From positions 1 to 36,644 of the forward strand of contig JAFAQY010000002.1 of the NCBI GenBank assembly GCA_019261985.1: DNA of 36,644 bases, read 5' to 3'. Of the stretch, positions 7,312 to 15,654 are shown in pieces. Position numbers and translations under genes: made by a program. This DNA comes from Bryobacterales bacterium. Its GTDB lineage: Bacteria > Acidobacteriota > Terriglobia > Bryobacterales > Bryobacteraceae. The notes under the pieces are model-generated. The model did not search any database, was not told the DNA's origin, and was given only the letters and a program-made list of their open reading frames with translations. Within the stretch, counting starts at the first letter, position 1, and the number at the start of each line of letters is the position of its first letter.

Positions 7312-8370
7312 ATGAGGATCGCAGAAGTCGCTCCGCTGTACGAGAGCGTCCCGCCCCAGCTCTACGGAGGCACCGAGCGGGTAGTCTCTTACCTGACTGA
7401 AGAACTGGTGAAACAAGGGCACGACGTTACCTTGTTTGCCAGCGGGGATTCCGAAACCGCCGCCAAGCTGATTTCGCCATGTAAGAAATCCTTGCGTCTG
7501 GATCCGGATTGCAGGGATTCGCTTGCGGCTCACATCGTGATGCTCGATGAAGTATACCGGCGTGCCAAGGATTTCGAATTTATTCACTTCCACACCGATT
7601 ATCTGCACTTCGCGCTTGCGAGTCGCATGAGCATCGCCCATGTCACGACACTCCACGGCCGCTTGGATTTGCCGGAGCTGAAGATTGTCTATCGCCAGTT
7701 CCCGGAGCTGCCGCTTATCTCCATCTCCGACGATCAGCGGCGGCCCATCTGGTGGGCAAATTGGCGCGCCACGATTTACCATGGCCTTCCCTCCGACCTT
7801 TATCGCCTTCATCCGGACCCCGGAAAATACTTGGCTTTCATAGGACGTGTATCTCCCGAAAAACGCCTGGACCGGGCCATCGAGCTGGCCATTGATGCCG
7901 GGGTTCCGCTTCGGATCGCGGCGAAGGTGGACGAAGCGGACAAAAAGTATTTCGAAAGCGAGATCAAACCGAAGCTGGACCATCCGCTAATAGAATGGAC
8001 CGGTGAAATCGGCGAGCACGAAAAGCAGGAATTCCTTGGCAATGCGATCGCCCTCCTGTTCCTGATCGATTGGCCTGAACCGTTCGGCTTGGTCATGATC
8101 GAGGCCATGGCGTGCGGCACCCCCGTGATCGCGTTCAATGCCGGCTCCGTTCCCGAGGTTATCGACGACGGCTCCACGGGGTTCGTTGTGAAGAATATGG
8201 ACCAGGCCCGCAACGCTGTCCGGAATATCGAGACGATCGGCAGAGAAGGCTGCCGGCGCGTTTTTGAGCGTCGCTTCACCGCGGATCGCATGGCGGCCGA
8301 TTATCTAGCGCAGTTCTCTCTCCTCATCAAGCAAAGCCACGCGTGTCTTTCCGCGGCCGACGTGCCATGA
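7312..8370 (+). CDS. Family 4 glycosyltransferase
   Basis: Retaining nucleotide-sugar-dependent glycosyltransferase of the GT-B fold, 352 residues. The N-terminal domain begins MRIAEVAPLYESVPPQLYGG, with the GT4 glycine-rich acceptor loop, then HFHTDY and VTTLHGRLD. The C-terminal donor domain has FIGRVSPEKRLD and the E-x7-E type motif in EPFGLVMIEAMACGTPVI. An in-frame ATG at 7297 exists, but AGAGGGAC just before the ATG at 7312 makes the latter the better start. The stop codon overlaps the start of the debranching-type enzyme (ATGA), so the two are cotranslated. This GT4/glucosidase pairing suggests alpha-glucan or glycoside synthesis and trimming; donor and acceptor are unknown. Confidence 0.9.
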   Translation: MRIAEVAPLYESVPPQLYGGTERVVSYLTEELVKQGHDVTLFASGDSETAAKLISPCKKSLRLDPDCRDSLAAHIVMLDEVYRRAKDFEFIHFHTDYLHFALASRMSIAHVTTLHGRLDLPELKIVYRQFPELPLISISDDQRRPIWWANWRATIYHGLPSDLYRLHPDPGKYLAFIGRVSPEKRLDRAIELAIDAGVPLRIAAKVDEADKKYFESEIKPKLDHPLIEWTGEIGEHEKQEFLGNAIALLFLIDWPEPFGLVMIEAMACGTPVIAFNAGSVPEVIDDGSTGFVVKNMDQARNAVRNIETIGREGCRRVFERRFTADRMAADYLAQFSLLIKQSHACLSAADVP

Positions 8371-10547
8371 TTCCTATTGACGAGAACCTGTACCCGGAAG
8401 AAAACTACTACATTCAAGCCACCTCGGAATTACTGATCGAGGGCGCCCTGGTGTTGAAGCAGAATGATACCTTCGGCTTATTCAATCAGCATGGTGACGC
8501 CGATGCGGTCGAGCGTTGGGAGGAGGGGGTGTATTGCAGCGGAACGCGGTTTCTGTCCCGTTTAAAACTGAGCCTTGGAAAATGGACACCCTTGCTTCTC
8601 AGTTCCACAGTGCGAAACGACAACGTGCTTCTAGCCGCGGATCTAACTAACCCCGACATTTTCTCCGAAGGCTCGCTGATAATCCCGCGCGGCCTGCTGC
8701 ACATCTACCGCTCGCAATTTTTGTGGCGGGAGAAGCTGTACATGAACATTCGCGCGCGCAATTTTTCCCTGGCGCCGATAAAGGTCAGCTTTTCGCTCGG
8801 AATCGGCGCCGACTATGCCGACATTTTTGAAGTCCGGGGAGAGAAGCGGGAAAACCGTGGGCGCTTGCTGCCGCCCCAGTGCGCCGATCACGGACTAGAA
8901 ATCGTATTTGAGTACGAAGGTCTCGACGACGTTGTGCGCCGCACCGTCGTACGGTCGGAGCAGCCCTGTCAAATGTCCACGCCTTCGACACTATCCTTTC
9001 CGCTGCGCCTGCCGCCTAAGGAGGAAACGAGCGTAGAATTCACATTCGACTTCGATATCGGCAAGAAGCAGCATCGCCGCTCGCGCTTCGCCCATACGCT
9101 CGCCCTCGCGACGAGCGAGATCTCCGGTCCGGACCGGGTCTTCCCCCTGGTAAGCACGTCGAACAAACAATTCGATGCATGGCTGGAGCGGTCGCGCGCG
9201 GATTTGAATATGCTGATCACCAGAAACGGCCATGGCGTGTATCCCTACGCAGGCGTGCCCTGGTTCAGCACTCCGTTCGGACGAGATGGAATCATCACCG
9301 CGCTCGAATGTCTGTGGATTGCGCCGTCGATTGCACGCGGCGTGCTGCGATATCTTTCCGCTACCCAGGCCGATTCTATAGAGCCGGAGCGGGATGCCGA
9401 GCCTGGCAAAATCCTGCACGAGGCGCGGGACGGTGAAATGGCCGCCCTCGGCGAAATCCCGTTCGGCCGTTATTACGGCAGCGTGGACTCTACGCCGCTA
9501 TTTCTCATTCTCGCTCGCGAGTATTACCGGCGGACCGGCGATCGTGACTGCCTCGAATCGATTTGGACGCACGTCCAGCGGGCGATTAATTGGCTCGATC
9601 AATACGGCGACCGAGACGGCGACAAATTCATCGAGTACCATCGCAAAACGCCTCGCGGCCTGGCTCAGCAGGGCTGGAAGGATTCCTACGATTCGGTGTT
9701 TCATGCCGACGGAGCGCTCGCGGAAAGTCCGACTGCTTTGTGCGAAGTGCAGGCTTACACGTACGAAGCCAAGCTGAGCGCTGCCGCCATTGCCGCGGTG
9801 CTGGGACATTCAAGTGAGGCCCACCAATGGACCGCCGATGCTGCCCAATTGCGCGAAAAATTCGATGGCGCGTTTTGGTCGGATGAACTCGGCTGTTACG
9901 CGCTTGCTCTCGATGCCGAAAAACGGAAGTGCAACGTCCGAACATCGAACGCGGGCCATTGCCTGTTTTGCGGCATCGCCGAGCCGGAGCGGGCGCGCAG
10001 CATCGCGGAGCTGTTGCTTTCCGACTCCTTTTTCTCGGGGTGGGGCATCCGGACGGTTGCAAGCTCGGAAATCCGCTATAACCCGATGTCCTATCACAAC
10101 GGCTCGGTTTGGCCGCATGATAACGCCCTCATCGCAGCGGGGCTAGCCCGTTATCGCATGACGCACGAGGCCTCCAGAATCATGGCCGGATTGTTCGAAG
10201 CGTCCGTTCAGTTTCCCCTGAACCGGCTGCCGGAGCTTTTCTGCGGCTTTCGCCGCCAAGTGGGCGAGGGTCCAACTCAGTATCCCGTTGCCTGCTCACC
10301 GCAAGCATGGTCCGCGGGCGCTGCGTATTTGCTTTTGCAATCGTCGGTGGGACTCTCGATCGATGCCGTCGGGAGGCAGATCGTCTTGCGCAACCCCGTA
10401 CTGCCCGATTTTCTCGACGTCGTGCACGTCCGCAATCTCAAAATCGGCGATGCCGCGGTAAACCTGGTGCTATTCCGCTCGGGCAACGCGGTCGCAGTTA
10501 CCGTGGAGCGGCGCACCGGGGATGTCGATGTGATGGTTTTGAATTAG
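8367..10547 (+). CDS. Amylo-alpha-1,6-glucosidase (glycogen debranching-type) family protein
   Basis: A 726-residue protein with the bacterial/archaeal debranching-enzyme architecture. The N-terminal beta-sandwich (about 15-260: LIEGALVLKQNDTFGLFN, YCSGTRFLSR) precedes an (alpha/alpha)6 barrel (about 290-700) with PWFSTPFGRDGIIT, GSVDSTPLFL, QGWKDSYDSVFHADG and GSVWPHDNALIAAGL. Carboxylates in the GRDG, WKDS and WPHDN loops are where this family hydrolyses alpha-1,6-glucosidic bonds, although many members remain uncharacterised and may act on other glucosides. The start MIPIDENLYPEENYY at 8367 overlaps the GT4 stop by four bases; the in-frame ATG at 8343 is less likely. There is no signal peptide, so it acts in the cytoplasm. 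Confidence 0.9.
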   Translation: MIPIDENLYPEENYYIQATSELLIEGALVLKQNDTFGLFNQHGDADAVERWEEGVYCSGTRFLSRLKLSLGKWTPLLLSSTVRNDNVLLAADLTNPDIFSEGSLIIPRGLLHIYRSQFLWREKLYMNIRARNFSLAPIKVSFSLGIGADYADIFEVRGEKRENRGRLLPPQCADHGLEIVFEYEGLDDVVRRTVVRSEQPCQMSTPSTLSFPLRLPPKEETSVEFTFDFDIGKKQHRRSRFAHTLALATSEISGPDRVFPLVSTSNKQFDAWLERSRADLNMLITRNGHGVYPYAGVPWFSTPFGRDGIITALECLWIAPSIARGVLRYLSATQADSIEPERDAEPGKILHEARDGEMAALGEIPFGRYYGSVDSTPLFLILAREYYRRTGDRDCLESIWTHVQRAINWLDQYGDRDGDKFIEYHRKTPRGLAQQGWKDSYDSVFHADGALAESPTALCEVQAYTYEAKLSAAAIAAVLGHSSEAHQWTADAAQLREKFDGAFWSDELGCYALALDAEKRKCNVRTSNAGHCLFCGIAEPERARSIAELLLSDSFFSGWGIRTVASSEIRYNPMSYHNGSVWPHDNALIAAGLARYRMTHEASRIMAGLFEASVQFPLNRLPELFCGFRRQVGEGPTQYPVACSPQAWSAGAAYLLLQSSVGLSIDAVGRQIVLRNPVLPDFLDVVHVRNLKIGDAAVNLVLFRSGNAVAVTVERRTGDVDVMVLN

Positions 10548-10571
10548 GCGGCCTCTCGCTTATCGGGCCGC
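10548..10571. terminator. Hairpin between convergent genes
   Basis: GCGGCC (10548-10553) pairs with GGCCGC (10566-10571) around a 12-base loop, immediately after the TAG of the glucosidase and overlapping the end of the opposing pseudokinase gene. There is no clear T-tract, so this is at best a weak bidirectional terminator. Confidence 0.3.
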
Positions 10572-11324
10572 GGGAGGTTGATAGAAATACCAAGCAATTA
10601 TGGCAAGTGCGGTGAACAGTAGCACCAAACCGTACACGACTACCGAGAGGCGAACCAGCGATTTGCCTGGATTCCTGGGCTGGCGCGTCAATCGTGGTGC
10701 GACCATATGCTGGAGCTTGCCAAATACTTCCCCAAAATTCTTTGGCCTAATGTCGGGATTCTCGTCCATACACTGCTGCGCCAATTCGGCCGCCGCTGCC
10801 GGTGCGTCTCCCGGCGCTTCCATTAGCTCGTATAACAATGCTCCAAACGTGCCCATAGCTCCCTCGCCCGGGCCAAATCCCGCATTGATAGCTTTGACTC
10901 GGCCGTCAAAGTCGATCTGAACGCTTTGAGGGACAATTTCACCGATCCGCACTCCATGCCCTTCTAGAAAGCTGAACGCGCCGGCTACCTTTGCCGCTGC
11001 CTTCAGGGCGTCCCGTACCGACGGAAAATGGTTCTGTTTTCGGGCGCCGGCGATGTCCTCACCCGGTAACTCCTCCAGTACCGTATATGCGTAGCCATCC
11101 AATTCGCCAACCTCCGCCACGGTGGAGATGTTTTCGTGACGGGTTCGAGCCATAACGCGCGCTGCTTGAAGGAAGCGGCTTTTGGCATCCGTCGACTTGG
11201 AATTCAGGATTTGAATCGTAATGTCCGGCCCGTTCGGCGCTTTGCGTCCGCGATACAAATCCACCGGTCCGGCGCTCAATTTTTCGAGTAATTCGTACTT
11301 GCCAAAAACGGCGGGGATCTGCAT
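10560..11324 (-). CDS. Membrane-anchored protein-kinase-like protein, probably a pseudokinase
   Basis: A 254-residue protein with a recognisable PknB-type fold: FGKYELLEKLSAGPVDLYRG in place of the glycine loop, an E-rich hinge (TVLEELPGEDI), a C-lobe with FGALLYELM and an ENPDIRPKNFGEV end like the conserved Arg region, then one membrane helix about 226-247 and a short outer tail. The catalytic signatures are lost: the beta-3 lysine position reads ITIQIL (Gln38), the HRD loop reads RIGEIVPQSV, and the DFG region reads AINAGFG without the Asp. Phosphotransfer is therefore unlikely. A scaffold or sensing role is plausible. It has no obvious operon partner; the porin is divergent. Confidence 0.8.
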   Translation of the reverse strand: MQIPAVFGKYELLEKLSAGPVDLYRGRKAPNGPDITIQILNSKSTDAKSRFLQAARVMARTRHENISTVAEVGELDGYAYTVLEELPGEDIAGARKQNHFPSVRDALKAAAKVAGAFSFLEGHGVRIGEIVPQSVQIDFDGRVKAINAGFGPGEGAMGTFGALLYELMEAPGDAPAAAAELAQQCMDENPDIRPKNFGEVFGKLQHMVAPRLTRQPRNPGKSLVRLSVVVYGLVLLFTALAIIAWYFYQPPAAR

Positions 11325-11386
11325 GGCGGCGGGCTACCCCCACTGTAACAAGCTCTTTCATGGAACCTTTATATTCGGGCGATAGC

Positions 11387-12736
11387 ATGAAATTGATGCT
11401 TTGGTGGATCGCAGTGGCGCTATCGGTCGGGTCTTGTTTGAACGCTCAAACGGGTGCCGCGGCTCCTCAAAATCCAGACCCGGAAGACTGGAACCTTTAT
11501 TACCAGGCTACTGCCGTCGGGATGTATCACGCCTCGTTCCCGGCGTTTTACTCCGGCCCGTTGAGCCTGGACACGAGATCTGAGCGAGATGTCTCGCTGA
11601 CGACTACGTTGTTCTTCGGGTTCCGCTTGCTTGATACCGAATTCTACGTCAACCCGGAAATCGCTGGGGGCAGAGGATTCAGCCATGTGAATGGATTGGC
11701 GAACTCGGAAGATGGCGAACTGCCTCGCGTGGCATCGGCCACCCCCAAGCCCTATCTTGCCCGCGCATATCTCATACACGATTTTGGTTTCGGCGATGAA
11801 AGAGAACTCGTTGAAAGCGACGCTAATCAGCTCGCTGGTACACGTCCGGTGATCCGTTACACAATCGCTATAGGGCGCTTCACGGTTACCGATTTCTTCG
11901 ATGACAATCGCTACACTCACGATCCCCGGACGCAATTCCTGGGCTGGGCGAACATGTACAACGGCGCGTGGGATTATCCAGCAGACGTTCGCGGGTACAC
12001 GTGGGGGTGGGTGCATGAATTCCATACCCGCAACTGGTCGCTTCGATACGGCAGCGCCGGTGAGCCTAAGGTTGCCAATGGCTCGCAGCTCGACCGCAGG
12101 ATATTCGTGAATCATGGCAACGTCTACGAAGTTGAGCACCGCCACGAATGGCGTGGCCATCCAGGCACGGTGCGGGTGCTCGGGTACGATAATCATGCGC
12201 GCGCGGGCAACTACGCGGAGGCCTTGAGATTGGCCGCGAGCACCGGCAATCCCCCGGATGTGACTGCAACCCGGCAGGACGGCACGCTGAAATACGGTTT
12301 CGGCGTGAGTTGGGACCAGGAGGTCACGAAAAATTGGGGCGTTTTTGGCCGCCTGGGCTGGAATGACGGTAAGACCGAAAGTTTCGCCTTTACGGCGATG
12401 GACCGCTTGGTAAGCGGCGGCGTTTCGGTGAGCGGAACGCGGTGGCATCGCAAAGACGATACCGTCGCGACGATCCTGACATTCGCCGGCCTCTCCGGAG
12501 TCCATGCCAACTACCTCGCGCATGGCGGACTCGATTTCTTGATCGGCGACGGCGCGTTGCGCTATGGTCTGGAAACCATGTGGGAGACCTATTACAGCGC
12601 GCGTGTACTCAAATGGTTTTGGACGAGCTTGGACCTGATGCATGTGGCAAATCCGGCTTACAATCAGGACCGCGGCCCGGTGTGGATCGCGCAATTGCGC
12701 TTGCATGTTGAACTCGGCAAGAGTACTTTCAAATAG
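11387..12736 (+). CDS. OprB-like carbohydrate-selective porin
   Basis: Outer-membrane barrel of about 449 residues that probably admits sugars. It has a signal peptide MKLMLWWIAVALSVGSCLNA, then many short amphipathic strands ending in aromatic residues, with family-like segments TRPVIRYTIAIGRFTVTDFF, DPRTQFLGWANMYNGAWDYP, YTWGWVHEF and a C-terminal ARVLKWFWTSLDLMHVANPA / DRGPVWIAQLRLHVEL. These resemble the OprB/carbohydrate porin family. The start at 11387 is chosen over the in-frame ATG at 11360 because it begins directly at the signal peptide. A TATATT lies about 20 bases upstream. Substrate is not visible in the sequence. Confidence 0.8.
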   Translation: MKLMLWWIAVALSVGSCLNAQTGAAAPQNPDPEDWNLYYQATAVGMYHASFPAFYSGPLSLDTRSERDVSLTTTLFFGFRLLDTEFYVNPEIAGGRGFSHVNGLANSEDGELPRVASATPKPYLARAYLIHDFGFGDERELVESDANQLAGTRPVIRYTIAIGRFTVTDFFDDNRYTHDPRTQFLGWANMYNGAWDYPADVRGYTWGWVHEFHTRNWSLRYGSAGEPKVANGSQLDRRIFVNHGNVYEVEHRHEWRGHPGTVRVLGYDNHARAGNYAEALRLAASTGNPPDVTATRQDGTLKYGFGVSWDQEVTKNWGVFGRLGWNDGKTESFAFTAMDRLVSGGVSVSGTRWHRKDDTVATILTFAGLSGVHANYLAHGGLDFLIGDGALRYGLETMWETYYSARVLKWFWTSLDLMHVANPAYNQDRGPVWIAQLRLHVELGKSTFK

Positions 12737-12752
12737 CAATTACGCGCTATTT
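12731..12752. terminator. Hairpin spanning two convergent stop codons
   Basis: AAATAGC (12731-12737) and GCTATTT (12746-12752) are perfect inverted arms with an 8-base loop. The left arm contains the porin TAG and the right arm contains the TAG of the opposing membrane-protein gene. The A/T ends of the stem would give a short U-run in either transcript, so a weak bidirectional terminator is possible. Confidence 0.4.
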
Positions 12753-13901
12753 AGGCGGGTCCGAAATCTTAAACCCGATATAAGTGCCCGAGCTGATTCC
12801 CATCAGCCCGAGCAAAGTTGTGCTGAACTCCGGCATCGCCAGATCCTTAATTACCGAGATCACGAACACAAAGCCCAACACGCCCGTCCAAGTCGCCAGT
12901 TGAAAGCGATGAAAGCTTACACCGGTGTCGTCGCGGAGAATATCTCGGAGAAAGCCGTTCGAAGTCCAGCTGGCGCCTCCTGGCAAGCCTTTCCATGCGG
13001 CCAATACGTCCAATAACCGGCTCTGTTTCGACGTTAATTGCGTTTTCAAGTTATCGAGATCCGGCGGGGCCGGCTGGGCAGCAAGAGCCGTCTCTAACTT
13101 CGCGATATCGGCGATCAGCGTATCGCGCTCACCTTCCAATGCAGCGCGTTGGTCGCGCTTTCCTCCGTCGATAACAACCGCGCCGAGCCCGGTCGCCGCG
13201 CTAATGCCGGCCAGGATCAAAACCGACGATGTCAATGAATCCCAATCGCCGGTCACCAGCCCGATGTAGTGATACGCGCCGAGTATCAGAAACAGCCACC
13301 ACGCCATCTGCGCTCGTGCAAGGCTGTACGGCAGTTCCTTGCCTTGCGGGGGAGTGGGCCCAGGATCTCGAATAATATTGCTCTTCTTCGCCAGAACCCC
13401 GAAAATAACCAGAAGGGCGGCCATAAAGACGGCCGAAATCCACGCATAGCTTGGAAACACCTGCGCCCGAATCGTTCTGTCACCGGCGTAGGACATCTTC
13501 CCGGCCGTCCCCACGCTCACATGGAAGATGTGATTCGGCTGGCGCGCAAGGCTCAGGATCTCCTTCCAGACGGCGCGATTGTCTGCTCCGTTCGGCCCTG
13601 AAGCACTAACGCGCTTGAGTGTAAACTGCAGCTGATTTTCGCCAGAACGTCATACCGGCGAGCCGGTAATAACCCGCCCATCGAGCGCGAGAAGGATGGA
13701 CGATGTATCGGTCAACTTGAGATTGTCTATCCATGCTCCGAGATTGCTCGTTTTAACAGTGAGCGTCCCATCGAGCATACACACGCCATTCGGCTGCCCG
13801 CAGTAGGCGTCCATCAGGATTAAAACCGGCGCGTCCTGGGCCGACAAAGCGGATGCACACACGGCTAGTGCGGTAATAGCGATGGAAATGCGAATTTGCA
13901 T
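12747..13901 (-). pseudogene. Membrane protein of unknown function, interrupted by an in-frame TGA
   Basis: Two pieces lie in the same frame, separated only by TGA at 13650-13652 (codon 84). Piece one has a signal peptide MQIRISIAITALAVCASALS and a beta-rich segment ending LALDGRVITGSPV. The frame then continues, without another stop, through RSGENQLQFTLKRVS and AVWKEILSLARQP into a part with membrane helices (about PSYAWISAVFMAALLVIFG, MAWWLFLILGAYHYIG, SVLILAGISAATG, VLGFVFVISVIKDL) and a coiled coil between them. Read through, it is 384 residues. Piece two alone could start at GTG 13520 (257 residues). A CGA-to-TGA change would explain the stop. No function recognised. Sequencing error, pseudogene or readthrough are all possible. 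Confidence 0.65.
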
Positions 13902-13959
13902 AATCTCGGGTAATTCTAACTTAGACAGAAATCAAGGATTCGGTCCTTGCGAACATAAG

Positions 13960-14244
13960 ATGGCGAAGGTTACATCGAAGCTACAGGTCACGCTGCCCAA
14001 AGTAATCGCCGACCAATACCACATTCGACCAGGCGATCAAATCGAATGGGCCGCAGCCGGCGAGGTGATTCGCGTCGTCCCTGGCGCAAAGGAAAATACC
14101 TCCGAGGCGAAGCCCCAGCCGCTTCGGCTTTTCGACCAAGCTACTGAGCGCCAGCGCAATCGGGATTTGCACGGAAAAGTTCGCGTCGCGAAAGATAGAG
14201 GCTGGAGGCGCGAGGACCTCTACAAGCGTGGCATCTCTGATTGA
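13960..14244 (+). CDS. AbrB/MazE-like antitoxin
   Basis: A 94-residue protein whose N-terminus MAKVTSKLQVTLPKVIADQY and following HIRPGDQIEW match the swapped-hairpin AbrB/MazE DNA-binding fold used by antitoxins. The second half (QPLRLFDQATERQRNRD) is polar and probably contacted the toxin. Start ATG 13960 is chosen because it begins at the fold; an in-frame ATG at 13882 would add an unrelated leader. Its 3' end overlaps a PIN toxin remnant by 17 bases, the usual antitoxin-first order of a type II module. With the toxin broken, it is now an orphan, possibly still acting as a repressor of its own promoter or as an anti-addiction factor. Confidence 0.8.
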   Translation: MAKVTSKLQVTLPKVIADQYHIRPGDQIEWAAAGEVIRVVPGAKENTSEAKPQPLRLFDQATERQRNRDLHGKVRVAKDRGWRREDLYKRGISD

Positions 14245-14552
14245 TACGCACATCCTGGTCTATCGTTTTGACAAACGATCTCCGGCTCAGCGGCAAACCC
14301 ACCGGCGAACGCCTCCGATGGCATGCGCGAAGCTGAAGAGTTCTTGAGGCAATTTCGGTCTTGTATCCCAACGATGGCGTGTTAAGACTCGCCATGCGCG
14401 GTCGTGCGGCTTACCACATGAACTGGTGCGACGCCCACATGTGGGCATATGCTGAATTCAACAATCTCGACGAGCTTGTGACGGAAGACCTCGAGCATGA
14501 CCGGCTCTACGGAAATGTGCGGAATGTAAATCCCTTCCGCGCCGGTAAGTAA
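14228..14552 (+). pseudogene. PIN-domain (VapC-like) toxin, degraded
   Basis: Three pieces of one PIN ribonuclease lie in different frames. From GTG 14228, VASLIDTHILVYRFDKRSPA gives the first active-site Asp. A second frame reads ANASDGMREAEEFLRQF. A third frame from about 14359 reads LYPNDGVLRLAMRG, then MNWCDAHMWAYAEFN (the second acidic pair) and LEHDRLYGNVRNVNPF, the normal C-terminus. The total is about 108 codons against roughly 135-140 for the family, so about 30 residues after the N-terminus, including the middle acidic residue region, are missing. At least two frame changes are needed. It should be inactive. Confidence 0.75.
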
Positions 14553-14555
14553 GTC

Positions 14556-15653
14556 TCAGCCCCAGACCTTGCGAGCCGTGGCGACCACTAATTCCAGCTT
14601 CCGCCACTGATCGTCAATGGAGAGCAAATTGCCCGCCGCGACCGATGCGAAACCACATTGAGGACTCAAAGCCAGATTCTCGAGTGGAACGTATCGCGCT
14701 GCTTCATCGATCCGCCGCCGCAATTCGTCCTGCGATTCGAGCTTTGGTTCTTTCGTTGTAATCAGCCCTAGCACGACGGTCTTGCCGCGAGGCACCAGCC
14801 GCAGCGGCTCAAAGCCGCCGGACCGTTCTGTGTCGTACTCCAGTAGGAACCGGTCGGCAGCCAGCGTTCCGAAGAGTTTTTCGGCGATCGCGTCATAGCC
14901 ACCCTCGGTAAACCACCGGCTGCGGCTATTGCCGCGGCAGACGTGTACGGCAATGGTTACCCGATCGCGCGAAATCCCGGCGATCGCCGCATTATCGCCC
15001 GCAATGCCCGCTTCGAATTCTCGATCCGCATCGCGCTCCGCGGCGCGCAGCTTTTCGCGCTGCGCGGGATCCAAATAGAAGGAATAATACGGTGCATCCA
15101 ACTGAATGTATTCGACACCTTCCGCCACCAGCCACTGGATCTCATCGCGAACGATCTCGACCAAGTCTGGAAGCAGGTCCGCGTGAGCCGGATAGACCTT
15201 ATCGGTTAGCCCGGGCTTGTAACTCGGCACCAGGAAGTTCGAGGGCGCGGGCAAGGTGATTTTGAACGGCCCTCCCGCGGCTTTCTTCAAAAACGGCAGC
15301 TCATATTCCGCTAATTTCCGAGTCTTTTTCAATTTGGCCCCGACAGCATTCGCCGTGCTGCCTTCCACTCCGCCTCCGGGGCCTTTCCATTCGATGGAGA
15401 CCTTCTGCGGCACGAACCCTGTCACCGCTTCCGCCATGTCAGTGAGCCACGAACCGCGCCGCATCTCGCCATCGGAGAGAATATCGATTCCGATCGCCCG
15501 CTGCCGGTCCAGCGCCGCCGAAATCGCACGGTCCTCCTCGGAGTGAAGCTGTTCCGTGCTGATTGCTCCACGCGAATTTCCGGCGTGCGCTTCAAGAACT
15601 TCAGGAGGACGAAGCAGGCTGCCCACCTGTTCGGCTTTGTAACGCCGGGCCAT
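14556..15653 (-). CDS. MetE-like (cobalamin-independent methionine synthase C-terminal) family protein
   Basis: A 365-residue TIM-barrel protein similar to the C-terminal catalytic half of MetE and to YxjG/YxjH proteins. Visible features: N-terminal EQVGSLLRPPEVLEA, DGEMRRGSWL, YIQLDAPYYS, zinc ligands His-x-Cys in VHVCRGN, and a late Cys in LSPQCGFAS. It lacks the folate-binding N-terminal half of true MetE, so folate-dependent methionine synthesis is not certain; members of this group handle methyl or thiol transfer on small molecules or remain unassigned. It starts one base after the hydrolase stop, so it belongs with the hydrolase and the flavin monooxygenase. Confidence 0.85.
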   Translation of the reverse strand: MARRYKAEQVGSLLRPPEVLEAHAGNSRGAISTEQLHSEEDRAISAALDRQRAIGIDILSDGEMRRGSWLTDMAEAVTGFVPQKVSIEWKGPGGGVEGSTANAVGAKLKKTRKLAEYELPFLKKAAGGPFKITLPAPSNFLVPSYKPGLTDKVYPAHADLLPDLVEIVRDEIQWLVAEGVEYIQLDAPYYSFYLDPAQREKLRAAERDADREFEAGIAGDNAAIAGISRDRVTIAVHVCRGNSRSRWFTEGGYDAIAEKLFGTLAADRFLLEYDTERSGGFEPLRLVPRGKTVVLGLITTKEPKLESQDELRRRIDEAARYVPLENLALSPQCGFASVAAGNLLSIDDQWRKLELVVATARKVWG

Positions 15654-15654
15654 G

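Noticed and set aside
7243-7983. 246-residue antisense frame across the GT4 gene start
   Set aside because: The plus-strand GT4 has full motifs and a ribosome binding site; the antisense frame has none.
11420-12739. 439-residue antisense frame opposite the OprB-like porin
   Set aside because: The plus strand has a signal peptide, porin-like strands and family motifs; the antisense product is low-complexity and matches nothing recognisable. High GC makes such open frames common.
13650-13652. Selenocysteine codon at the in-frame TGA
   Set aside because: Neighbouring residues (SPV, then RSG) do not look like a redox site, no obvious SECIS-like hairpin follows directly, and an Arg codon mutated at CpG explains it more simply.
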